DNA from: DASZTV01 sp036267875
GTDB taxonomy: Bacteria > Actinomycetota > Actinomycetes > JAFAQI01
Assembly: GCA_036267875.1 (NCBI GenBank)
Contig: DATAVE010000113.1
Coordinates: forward strand, 1-64,000
DNA: 64,000 nt
Direction of reading: 5' to 3'
Shown: positions 56,821-64,000 of the stretch, piece by piece
Layout of the letters: each line of letters opens with the position of its first letter
Position numbering within the stretch: position 1 is the stretch's first letter
Program-made: the position numbers and the translations under genes
The notes under the pieces: model-generated
Databases searched by the model: none
The model's input: the letters and a program-made list of their open reading frames with translations, nothing else
What the model was told of the DNA's origin: nothing

Positions 56821-57957
56821 ATGCGGGACACGGCGATCGATCTGCTCGATGCAGCGATCGATGCCCTCGCGGCTGAGGATCGTCACGGCCTGCCCGACCG
56901 TGTTCTGCTGGATCGCCACGCCCAGCTGTTGCGAGCGAAGCGCCGTCTGGATGGGATCGGCGCCGAAGACCTGCAGATCATCGACCGTCGCCACGCCACC
57001 ACAGCGGAGTGCGGTCGGTCGACGCGTGGTTGGTTGGTCGAGGAGCAGCTGCTTTCACCTGGCGAGGCGGTGTCGAAGCTGCGGGTTGCCCGCGCCGGGA
57101 GCACCCGCCCGGCCGTGATCGAGGCGATGCGCGACGGGGAAATCTCTCATTCCCACGCCACCGCGATCATGAGCTTCCTACTCAAGCTCGACGCGGACAC
57201 CCGCGAGGTCGCGGAGCGGGAGCTGGTCAAGGTCGCGAAGGTCAGCGACCCGGGAACGTTGAACCGGACGCTTCGTGAGATGACCGACCGGCTGTGCCTG
57301 GATGAGACCGCCGAGGAACGCGCGGCGCGTCAGTACGAAGGCCGCTGGCTGAAGCTGACTGAGACCTTCCAGGGAATGACCCGGTTCGAAGCGATGCGCG
57401 GCCCGGTCCAATCCGCAGTCGTTCGGACCGCGCTCACCTCGCTGTCCGGCAAGAACGGTGAGCTCGATGATCGGCACATCGGGAAGCGTCGCGCCGACGC
57501 GCTCGTCGAGCTCGCCCGGATGGCCATGAACGCCGGTGGGCTTCCCGAGACAGCAGGTGAGCCGACCCAGTGCGTGGTCGCGACCGATCTCGAGGACCTC
57601 AGGCGTGACCTTCAGCCCGGTGACGCCACGCGGTCGATCGTCCTTGCCGCGACTGCCTCACCGGGCACAGGTTGAGCACTCGCGGCGCAACACTAAGGAG
57701 CGCCCGAGCGCAACGAGCCCGGGTACGCAACGCCCGTGGGCGCGACCCGTTGCGCCGTGAGCGCTCAGCCGGCGTCCTCGCGACACCATGAAGACCACTG
57801 GGCCAGAGGCGGCCGTACCGATCTCGCCAACGGCATCTACCTGTGCGCCCACCACCACTGTGCGCCCACCACACGACCTGGGCCTTCACTCGCAACAAAG
57901 CCGGCCAAGTCGAGATCCGAAGAACCTAGAGCCAAGCAAGCACTGACTCGCGCCTGA
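56821..57957 (+). pseudogene. DUF222-HNH endonuclease (13E12 family), frameshifted
   Basis: An intact 284-codon frame (56821-57675) encodes the DUF222 domain (LLDRHAQLLRAKRRLDGIGA, WLVEEQLLSPGEAVSKLRVA, EISHSHATAIMSFLL) and stops early. After it the HNH part survives in pieces: ARAQRARVRNARG in one frame, then PASSRHHEDHWARGGRTDLA and IYLCAHHHC in another, ending at 57957. The normal CAFPGC-like cysteines before the HNH histidines are lost. At least two indels separate the domains. Intact members are about 400 residues. Confidence 0.75.
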
Positions 57958-58268
57958 TGCTGATCTACAACCGCGCAGCGAAGTACGTGCTGGCGATTTG
58001 CGCTGCCCTTCTGCAGCCACACTGACGCCAGAGCGTCGATGCATCTTTCGCCGACGGGCTCATAGGTGAAGCCGAGCGGGCGTACTCGGCCAGAATCCGA
58101 CCGAGGGCCTTTCGGCGGACCAACCGCATAGCGCGATCGTCCGCTGAGCTCCAGGCCGAGCATTAGGTGCCGCTGCACGCCGGTGCCGGCACGACCGTGG
58201 GCCCACGTCGGTCAGCCGCACTAGGTCGACTGTGATTGTGCAGACATGGACCGGAAATAGTTGAGGTC
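57958..58268. other. 311-bp gap without a supported gene
   Basis: A minus-strand open frame crosses this region (to about 58178), but its product has no recognisable pattern and runs antisense into the decayed HNH region. No RNA-like structure or clear promoter was seen. The segment looks degenerate, like the adjoining DUF222 remnant. Confidence 0.4.
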
Positions 58269-59063
58269 GTGACGGACGACATCTGGGCTGGTTTGGTCGA
58301 CAAGTTCGTGGACGGTGCGTACGCGACCGTCAAGGGTTACGTCCGCACGTACGTGATGCACCAGCAGCTGCTTGAACATCTGCCGAAGCCGCCAGCGACG
58401 GTGCTCGATGTCGGTGGCGGCGCGGGCCACCAGTGCTTCCCGCTGGCGCAGCTCGGGTACGACGTGACCTTGCTCGACTCGTCATCGGCGATGCTCGACA
58501 ATGCTCGAGCGCGCCTCGATCGGCTGCCTGACGAAGCGCAAGGTCGGGTCACGTTGTTGGAGGCGTCGGGGGAGCAGGCCGATCAAGCAGTGAATGGAAG
58601 ACGTTTCGACGCCGTTCTGTGCCACGGCGTGCTCGGCTATCTCGAGCATCCTGAGGTGCTGGTCGGTGAGCTCTGCCGATGCGTCGCGCCTGGCGGGCTG
58701 GTCTCGATCATGACCGGCAACGCGAATGCCACAGCGGTCCAGCCGGCGATGGAGCAGCGCTGGAACGACGCGCTCGCGGCATTCGACGAGCGGACTGGGA
58801 TCGGGGTGCTTGGTGTGCGGGGTCGGGCCGACTCGGTCGAGGAGGTCAGCGAGCTCATCGCGAGCCATGGCGTCGAGCCAGTGCGGTGGTACGGCGTATG
58901 GCTGTTCGTCGACTGGCTCGAGTTCGCCGGGACCGAGCTGGACGCCGACAACGCAGCACAGGTCGCGGCGACTGCTGCCGTCGAGCTCGAAGCAAGCAAG
59001 CGCGACCCGTATCGCCAGCTCAGCCGGGTCTTCCATCTCGTGGGTCGCAAGCAGGCTGTATAA
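58269..59063 (+). CDS. class I SAM-dependent methyltransferase (CmoA/UbiE-like)
   Basis: The 264-residue protein has VKGYVRTYVMHQQLLEHLP before the SAM motif VLDVGGGAGHQCFPLAQLG (about 45-63), DSSSAMLDNARARL, and VLCHGVLGYLEHPEVLVGEL. A C-terminal helical part ends in SRVFHLVGRKQ. The family methylates small molecules or carboxymethylates tRNA uridine derivatives; which applies here is unclear. GTG at 58269 gives the N-terminus VTDDIWAGLVDKFVDGAY. Confidence 0.8.
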   Translation: MTDDIWAGLVDKFVDGAYATVKGYVRTYVMHQQLLEHLPKPPATVLDVGGGAGHQCFPLAQLGYDVTLLDSSSAMLDNARARLDRLPDEAQGRVTLLEASGEQADQAVNGRRFDAVLCHGVLGYLEHPEVLVGELCRCVAPGGLVSIMTGNANATAVQPAMEQRWNDALAAFDERTGIGVLGVRGRADSVEEVSELIASHGVEPVRWYGVWLFVDWLEFAGTELDADNAAQVAATAAVELEASKRDPYRQLSRVFHLVGRKQAV

Positions 59064-59113
59064 GGCGAGACGGTCGGTGGAGGGCTTGGCCCGGGCGTAG
59101 CGAAGCCTTGGTC

Positions 59114-60643
59114 ATGCAGTTTCGATCCGGTCTGCTTGTGGCGACCCTTGTCGTGGCCTCCGGCGGAATGGCCCTCGGTGCAGACGTGGCGGCGGCAGCG
59201 TCGCGGCAGCCGGTCGTCCTGGTCGGATCGGCTCCAGGTAGCTGGTCGGTTACGGCGTACGTTGATCCGCATCCGCAACGGCATGTCGAAGGCCCAGTCC
59301 GCCACCCGCAGGTGGCGGCGCTGCGCGCTGGCTGTGCAGAGGCCCGCGGTGGCCGCGAGTCCGAGTCGGCCATCGGCGAGGGGATTGTGTCGCTGACCCT
59401 GTCCGCTCCGGGAACGACGTGGGCCAGCTCGACGAAGATCTCAGTCGACGTTGATGTGCAGGTCGACGGTCGCGGCGCGCAGCAGATCGTGCTGTTCCAG
59501 GGTGCGCAGCCGGCGGTCTATCAGGGGTACGTCGGCAGGCTGCGCACCGGCTCGCACTGTGTCATCGTCAAGGTCGATCCGAAGCGGTCAAGCGACCTCG
59601 CGGAGCCGGTCGTCGACGTCTTTGGCGTCAGCCTTGGAGTCGTCCCGAGAAGCAGTCCGGCATACCTCGGGCTTACCCACGCCCCGGTGATGTACGGCCG
59701 CACCAGCTCTGCGCAGCGCGATGCGCAGCTCATCACCGACGTGACGCAGAACCCGGACGCGAACGGCAAGGACACCGACTTGTCGTACACCGTCATCTGG
59801 ACCCGTGAGGACGTCGGCGATGGAACGGTGCCGGCGTACGAGTGGGGTCTGTGGGGACGGATGACCGACGTTGAGACCGTCCTCCAGGAGGTCGTGACGC
59901 CATCCGGCCGGATCGTGAAGGCGGCCTACCTGTCTTGCGGCTGCGAGAAGCTCCCGCTCTATCCCGACGCGCTGCCCGCGCCTCCGATCGGCAGCGAGTA
60001 CGACGCGCCCTATCCGGCGAGCGGAACTCCTGCTGCTTTGGGCGACCACCTCGTGCTGCGTGATGCGACCGGCAACAACGACATGTCGCCGTACAAGACC
60101 ACCGGATATCGCCTCCAGCAGGTCCCGGTCGCCGGGCCGGCAGACGGGCAGGCCCGCGAGGTCGTCATGGACGAGCATCCGTGGACGTACGGGATCTCCA
60201 ACCAGGACGTCGCTCGCACCACTGTGGAGTCCAGCGATCCCCGATCGCTGCTGGCTGGCGGCTATCCGCAGTACCTGATCGTTGACCTCGATGTGAATGC
60301 GACCGGTACGAAGTCCGTTGCGGTCGGTGTGCAGCTGCGCGGCGACGCGACGTGGTGGACCAACGACTACGCGCAAACAGCTGGCATTCCGACGACCTTC
60401 CCCTTCTACACGGGCGGACACGGGCGGACTGTGATCAAGCTGCCGGCCGGCTGGCATTCGAAGCAGATCTCCGCGCTTCGCCTGGTGCTCAACGGCCGGA
60501 TCGGCGGCCCGACGCCGAAGCTCACTTCGCGGCCAGTGATCCATCTCATCGAGGTGACGGATGACTACAGCGTCAGGATGCGTCGTCTCCCGAAGCTCAC
60601 CGTCACCACCGGCACTCAGCTGCTGCCGGGCCTGCCGATCTGA
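59114..60643 (+). CDS. large secreted protein of unknown function
   Basis: The 509-residue protein starts MQFRSGLLVATLVVASGGM with a signal peptide cleaved near AAAASR (about 29-30). The mature part appears beta-rich, with a middle region THAPVMYGRTSSAQRDAQLI, DTDLSYTVIWTREDV and a YLSCGCEKLPLYPD cysteine cluster, and a C-terminal WHSKQISALRLVLNG. No enzyme, lectin or anchor motif was recognised, and there is no C-terminal helix, so it may be released. The start is the first ATG followed by a proper signal sequence. Its last 28 bases overlap the convergent monooxygenase gene. Confidence 0.65.
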   Translation: MQFRSGLLVATLVVASGGMALGADVAAAASRQPVVLVGSAPGSWSVTAYVDPHPQRHVEGPVRHPQVAALRAGCAEARGGRESESAIGEGIVSLTLSAPGTTWASSTKISVDVDVQVDGRGAQQIVLFQGAQPAVYQGYVGRLRTGSHCVIVKVDPKRSSDLAEPVVDVFGVSLGVVPRSSPAYLGLTHAPVMYGRTSSAQRDAQLITDVTQNPDANGKDTDLSYTVIWTREDVGDGTVPAYEWGLWGRMTDVETVLQEVVTPSGRIVKAAYLSCGCEKLPLYPDALPAPPIGSEYDAPYPASGTPAALGDHLVLRDATGNNDMSPYKTTGYRLQQVPVAGPADGQAREVVMDEHPWTYGISNQDVARTTVESSDPRSLLAGGYPQYLIVDLDVNATGTKSVAVGVQLRGDATWWTNDYAQTAGIPTTFPFYTGGHGRTVIKLPAGWHSKQISALRLVLNGRIGGPTPKLTSRPVIHLIEVTDDYSVRMRRLPKLTVTTGTQLLPGLPI

Positions 60644-62235
60644 TCATCGAACACGAATGGCTCGTAGTCGTGCGCTTTCGATTCCGCGATGAGTGAGAGC
60701 AGCTTGGGCCGCCCGGCTGCGTTGAGCAGGTACTTGCGCGGCTTGCCGGGCACGTTCGTACCGAAGTAGTAGCTCTTCTCCGTGAACGACGGCGGCCGGC
60801 TCGCGGCGCGGTCGATCATCGCCGTCCAGCGGTCCTCGGTCTCGGTCGTGACCTCGATCGTGGTCGCAGCTCGATCGCGCGCGGCAATCAACAGCTCGGT
60901 GATGAAGTCGACCTGGTCGCCGTTGTACCGCGGATTGTTGCCGGCCGCGGCGTGCGGACCGCCGGGGAAGAAAAAGTTCGGGAACCCGGCGGTCTGCAGC
61001 CCGAGGTACGTCGACGGTCCGTCGGCCCAGTGGTCGGTGAGCGCTACTCCGTCTGCTCCGACGATCCCTATCCGTGACAGAGCGCCGGTGCCGAAGTCGA
61101 ATCCGGTCGCCCACACGATGACGTCAAGCTCCTGAAAGCCGTCGACGGTGTCGATGCCGGTGGGCATCACCCGCAGAATCGGCGTTGCCTCGAGACTGAC
61201 GAGTGAGACCTTCGGGTCATTGAACGCCTCGAAGTAGTCGGTGACGAACGGCGGGCGCTTCTCGCCGAATCGGTGGTCCTTCGGGATCAGCTGGTCCGCG
61301 ACCGCGGGGCTTGCGACAAGCCCGCGGATCTTCGCGGCCATGAACTCACACCACGCGTCGTTCGCCGCCTCGTCGAAGGTGAGGTCGAGGTAGTGGCTGA
61401 CGATCTTGCCGAAGCCAGGCTTCGCCCACATCTGCTCGTAGAACGCGAGCCGATCGTCGAGCGAGTCGTCGGAGGACTTTCGGTCGCCGGGCGGGTGCAG
61501 GAACCCGGCGAGCGAGGTGTCGAGGGTGTGTTTGATCGCGGCGAAGTCGGCACGTAACTGCGTCTGCTCCTCCGCGGTGATGGGGGAGTTGTTCAGCGGC
61601 GTGCACCAGTTCGGGGTGCGCTGGTAGACGGTCAGTGAGGCGACCTCGTCCAGGACTGCGGGAACGAGCTGAACGCCACTCGACCCGGTTCCGATGATCG
61701 CTACCCGCTTGCCGGTGAGGTCGACTGCCTCGGCTGGCCACAGTCCGGTGTGCAGCTGTACGCCGCCGAAGTCCTCGCGGCCGGGTACATCCGGAAAGAA
61801 CGGCACTGACAAGACGCCCGTGGCCGCGATGAGGAATCGCGCGCTCGTCGTGGTGCCGTCATTCGTCGTCACAGTCCAGGTCGCTGCCGTCTCGTCGTAC
61901 GTCGCCGCGGTGACGTGCGCGCCGAGCCGGATATCGCGGCGGAGGTCGAAGCGGTCGACGACGTGGTTGAGGTAGCGCTCGATCTCCGGCTGCCCGGCGA
62001 AGTGCTCCGACCATTCCCAGTCGTTGAACAGCTCCTCGGAGAACAGATAGCCGTAGGTGTAGCTCTCGGAGTCGAACCGCGCCCCCGGATAGCGGTTCCA
62101 GAACCAGGTCCCGCCGACGCCGTCACCCGCCTCGAGCAGCAACGCGGAGAAGCCGGCCTCGCGGGCGCGGTAGAGTTGATAGATCCCGGTGATGCCGGCA
62201 CCGACGATCAGTACGTCGACCTCGGCCTCTGTCAT
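60616..62235 (-). CDS. Baeyer-Villiger-type flavin monooxygenase
   Basis: A 539-residue FAD/NADPH monooxygenase. It has the FAD motif VLIVGAGITGIYQLY (about 7-21), GGTWFWNRYPGARFD, the BVMO fingerprint FGGVQLHTGLWP (F-x-G-x3-H-x3-W-P; about 160-171), then the NADPH motif VAIIGTGSSGVQLVP (about 178-192) and a final VWATGFDFGTG. It should insert oxygen next to a ketone of a cyclic substrate, consistent with the SDRs that could supply the ketone. It is divergent from a SnoaL-like gene across a 16-bp palindrome. Confidence 0.9.
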   Translation of the reverse strand: MTEAEVDVLIVGAGITGIYQLYRAREAGFSALLLEAGDGVGGTWFWNRYPGARFDSESYTYGYLFSEELFNDWEWSEHFAGQPEIERYLNHVVDRFDLRRDIRLGAHVTAATYDETAATWTVTTNDGTTTSARFLIAATGVLSVPFFPDVPGREDFGGVQLHTGLWPAEAVDLTGKRVAIIGTGSSGVQLVPAVLDEVASLTVYQRTPNWCTPLNNSPITAEEQTQLRADFAAIKHTLDTSLAGFLHPPGDRKSSDDSLDDRLAFYEQMWAKPGFGKIVSHYLDLTFDEAANDAWCEFMAAKIRGLVASPAVADQLIPKDHRFGEKRPPFVTDYFEAFNDPKVSLVSLEATPILRVMPTGIDTVDGFQELDVIVWATGFDFGTGALSRIGIVGADGVALTDHWADGPSTYLGLQTAGFPNFFFPGGPHAAAGNNPRYNGDQVDFITELLIAARDRAATTIEVTTETEDRWTAMIDRAASRPPSFTEKSYYFGTNVPGKPRKYLLNAAGRPKLLSLIAESKAHDYEPFVFDDQIGRPGSS

Positions 62236-62245
62236 GGCGAGCGAG

Positions 62246-62261
62246 TGTACCGATCGGTACA
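62246..62261. promoter_or_regulatory. 16-bp perfect palindrome between monooxygenase and SnoaL-like genes
   Basis: TGTACCGATCGGTACA is a perfect palindrome, flanked by GCGAG and CTCGC. It lies 10 bases upstream of the monooxygenase start (62235) and 21 bases from the SnoaL-like start (62283). The ACCGATCGGT core is typical of TetR-family operators. No regulator gene lies next to it. Confidence 0.6.
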
Positions 62262-62282
62262 GCCTCGCTACAGTTGCCCGCG

Positions 62283-62681
62283 ATGAGCGCAGAGCTGAGC
62301 TTCGGAGAGGTCTTCGCGGGTGTCATGACCGCGATTGCGCAGTACAACCACGCCGTCGACGATGGCCGGACCGACGACGCCGTCGCGACCTACTGCGCCG
62401 ACGGGAGCTGTGACATCCCTGGCCTCGGTGCCCACGAGGGACACGAAGCACTGCGTGCGGCCTACGCGCGCGTCGAGCCGAAGGCACCCCAGCGGCACAT
62501 GGTCAGTGGCACGCACGTCACCGAATGGTCAGCCGACAAGGCGACCGCGGTCAGTGATTTCGCGTTTCTGATCAAGCGAGATGGGGCGTGGGGCGTCATG
62601 CTCACCGGCCGCTATACCGACGAGCTCTGCCGTGACGGCGAGGTGTGGCGCTTTCATCGCCGCGTCGGCGCCTTCACCTGA
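62283..62681 (+). CDS. SnoaL-like (NTF2-fold) protein
   Basis: The 132-residue protein has AIAQYNHAVDDGRTDDAVATY then CADGSCDIPGLGAHEGHEAL, the common opening of NTF2-fold catabolic proteins. WGVMLTGRYTDELC and a final WRFHRRVGAF strand complete the fold. It is divergently transcribed from the Baeyer-Villiger-type monooxygenase and shares its operator, so it probably processes the same substrate. ATG at 62283 is chosen over an upstream GTG/ATG at 62274. Confidence 0.8.
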   Translation: MSAELSFGEVFAGVMTAIAQYNHAVDDGRTDDAVATYCADGSCDIPGLGAHEGHEALRAAYARVEPKAPQRHMVSGTHVTEWSADKATAVSDFAFLIKRDGAWGVMLTGRYTDELCRDGEVWRFHRRVGAFT

Positions 62682-62694
62682 GGTGAGCTAGTCC

Positions 62695-63255
62695 CTACCC
62701 GACGCGGGTCCGGTAGTCGAGGCGGACGGTGCCGCCGCGGAAGCGTTGTACGTCGACCAGCTCGAGGTCGGTTCGTAGCCCGATCGGGAAGACCGGCTTC
62801 CCGCCGCCGACCGTCACCGGCACCATGAGCAGCTGGACGTCGTCGACGAGCCCGGCAGCAAGAGCCGTCGCTGCAAGCTCCGAGCCGCCGACGGATAGGT
62901 CTCGATCGCTCGCGGCCTTGAGGGCCCGGATCCCCGCGGGATCGAACTCCGTGACGAGGCTGGTCTTCGGCGTCTCGACCGAGGTGAGGGTGCGAGAGAA
63001 CACGACCTTGTCGGCTCCTCGCCAGATCGCGCCGTAGTCCGCGACGACGGCGGTGTCCTGCAAGCTGCTCGTGTCCTGCCAGACCCGCATCGTCTCGTAC
63101 ATCCGGCGCCCATATAGATAGGTGCCGATCGCCCGTTCGCGCTGGTTTACCGCGCGATGGACCTCTTCGTCGGGCGCCGCCCAGTCGAATGCTCCCGCGG
63201 CGTCCTCGACGTAGCCGTCGAGCGAGCAGATCGCGGAGTAGACGAGACGGCCCAT
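62695..63255 (-). CDS. RibD C-terminal/dihydrofolate-reductase-like protein
   Basis: The 186-residue protein starts MGRLVYSAICSLDGYVEDAA and has YLYGRRMYETMRVW, DKVVFSRTL, SVGGSELAATALAAGLVDDV and VTVGGGKPVFP. These are the conserved NADPH-binding pieces of the RibD-C/DHFR-like fold (YyaP/YwjB group). The reductase substrate is unknown. The ATG at 63255 matches the family N-terminus. It is divergent from the iron-binding lipoprotein gene. Confidence 0.8.
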   Translation of the reverse strand: MGRLVYSAICSLDGYVEDAAGAFDWAAPDEEVHRAVNQRERAIGTYLYGRRMYETMRVWQDTSSLQDTAVVADYGAIWRGADKVVFSRTLTSVETPKTSLVTEFDPAGIRALKAASDRDLSVGGSELAATALAAGLVDDVQLLMVPVTVGGGKPVFPIGLRTDLELVDVQRFRGGTVRLDYRTRVG

Positions 63256-63287
63256 TCCGCCACCCTGCCATGACGGCGGATTCGAAG

Positions 63288-63306
63288 TAAGGTTACCCTC
63301 ACCTGA
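63288..63306. promoter_or_regulatory. iron box (DtxR/IdeR-type operator)
   Basis: The 19 bases beginning TAAGGTTACC match the consensus TWAGGTWAGSCTWACCTWA at 16 of 19 positions. The site is 45 bases upstream of the lipoprotein start at 63351, overlapping the likely promoter. It predicts repression by the iron-loaded DtxR/IdeR regulator and induction under iron limitation. Confidence 0.7.
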
Positions 63307-63350
63307 GTAGCTGGTTTTGGTAGCAGCGTTACGCGTGAGGAGCGTCATCG

Positions 63351-64000
63351 GTGTCAGCTCGACCGTCACTACTGTCTCGTCCGGCACGGTTCGGTGCTGT
63401 CGCGGTACTCGCGGGGATGTCGCTCGCTGCCTGTGGCGGTGGGTCCTCGGGCGGATCCCCGTCGTCAGGCCAGGGCGGCCTCGCCGGCACCACGATCACT
63501 CTCTACAACGCACAGCACGAGCAGACCACCAACGCGCTGATTGCAGCTTTCACCAAGCAGACCGGCATCAAGGTGCGGGTGAAGGACGACGACGAGGACG
63601 TGCTCACTGCGCAGATCGAGCAGGAAGGCAGCCACTCGCCGGCCGACGTCTTCTACACAGAGAACTCCAACTGGTTGCAGCAGCTCGACGGCTTTGGGCT
63701 GCTCGCCCCAGTGAATGCGAAGGCGCTTGCTTCGGTCCCGAAGCAGGACAGCGCGACCAACGGCGACTGGCTCGGTGTATCCGCGCGGATCAGCGCGTTG
63801 ATCTACGACCCGGCGAAGATCTCCGCCTCGGAGCTACCGACCTCTGTGCTGCAGCTCGCCGACCCGAAATACAAGGGTGATCTCGAGCTCGCGCCGGCCG
63901 AGACCGACTTCTGGCCGATCGTGTCCTCGATCGCCAAGTCAAAGGGCGATGCTGCCGCCGTTGCCTGGTTGCAGGGCATCAAGTCGAACGCCGGATCCGA
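63351..64000 (+). CDS. Fe(III)-binding ABC transporter lipoprotein, FbpA-like (truncated by window end)
   Basis: The first 216 residues are visible. A signal peptide ends at the lipobox LAAC (Cys28), and the mature domain reads TITLYNAQHEQTTNALIAAF, DVFYTENSNWLQQLDGFGLL and ISALIYDP, the class of bacterial ferric-ion-binding proteins (FbpA/AfuA, FutA). GAGGAG eight bases before the GTG fixes the start. The upstream iron box agrees with ferric iron uptake. The permease and ATPase genes should lie beyond the window. Confidence 0.85.
   Translation, partial: MSARPSLLSRPARFGAVAVLAGMSLAACGGGSSGGSPSSGQGGLAGTTITLYNAQHEQTTNALIAAFTKQTGIKVRVKDDDEDVLTAQIEQEGSHSPADVFYTENSNWLQQLDGFGLLAPVNAKALASVPKQDSATNGDWLGVSARISALIYDPAKISASELPTSVLQLADPKYKGDLELAPAETDFWPIVSSIAKSKGDAAAVAWLQGIKSNAGS

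Noticed and set aside
57837..58178. Minus-strand frame of about 113 codons after the DUF222 remnant
   Set aside because: No recognisable domain and poor start context, and it runs antisense through decayed HNH sequence.
1..64000. tRNA, rRNA, transposase, integrase or phage genes
   Set aside because: None was recognised on either strand. The decayed genes look like ordinary point decay and deletion rather than insertion by a visible mobile element.

Overview
The window is high-GC DNA (roughly two-thirds G+C by eye) packed with short intergenic gaps, ATGA/GTGA start-stop overlaps, many GTG starts and several apparently leaderless promoters. Together with two DUF222/13E12-type gene remnants, several luciferase-like monooxygenases, paired acyl-CoA dehydrogenases, a DtxR/IdeR-type iron box and bacterial cytochrome P450s, this points to a soil-type actinobacterium with a large lipid/steroid/aromatic catabolic repertoire. 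No rRNA, tRNA, CRISPR array, transposase or integrase was recognised.

Layout. (1) 1-5.1 kb: an envelope locus of unrecognised exported proteins. Two paralogous secreted proteins (one lipoprotein, one C-terminally anchored) flank an internally duplicated membrane protein and share a 45-bp divergent promoter; DUF4395 and DUF3467 proteins follow. (2) 5.0-11.9 kb: an oxidative catabolic block with SDR, [3Fe-4S]-type ferredoxin, two LLM oxidoreductases, an ACAD10/11-like acyl-CoA dehydrogenase next to a kinase-like protein (a signature of 4-hydroxyacyl-CoA breakdown) and an MDR quinone-reductase-like protein. (3) 12-14.5 kb: a large secreted glycosidase-like protein with three IPT/TIG repeats. (4) 14.5-22.4 kb: an amidohydrolase, a P450, an HSL-type esterase and a MerR regulator with its classic promoter, interspersed with four decayed genes. 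(5) 22.4-30 kb: a methyltransferase, a Rieske oxygenase with a TetR regulator and a 31-bp palindrome, a second TetR, a heteromeric-type acyl-CoA dehydrogenase pair and an SDR. (6) 30.1-38.5 kb: a seven-gene operon joining a branched-chain-amino-acid-type ABC transporter to a surface protein, a zinc-site membrane protein and a methyl-accepting chemoreceptor. (7) 38.6-50.8 kb: an ECF42 sigma factor with its DGPF partner, small cyclase/EthD proteins, a second acyl-CoA dehydrogenase pair, a Rieske-oxygenase-type reductase, a second P450, an SDR, a ClC channel and MarR. (8) 51-64 kb: an SDR/epimerase/AhpD-like operon, an epoxide-hydrolase-like protein, a haem-oxygenase-like diiron protein with a SigE-type sigma/anti-sigma pair, a broken DUF222-HNH gene, an unknown secreted protein, a Baeyer-Villiger-type monooxygenase and the start of an iron-regulated Fe(III)-binding lipoprotein gene.

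How the parts may work together. A dyad of form TTGAC-6-GTCAA lies upstream of at least four catabolic or transport genes (amidohydrolase, SDR, ABC transporter operon, AhpD-like operon), suggesting one regulon spread over about 40 kb. A second shared motif (CGGAAAC...GTTTCCG) links the Rieske oxygenase to the ferredoxin reductase 20 kb away, its plausible electron donor. The recurrent acyl-CoA dehydrogenases, SDRs, P450s, SnoaL-like and AhpD-like proteins fit import and stepwise degradation of a cyclic or branched lipid, but no substrate can be named from sequence alone.
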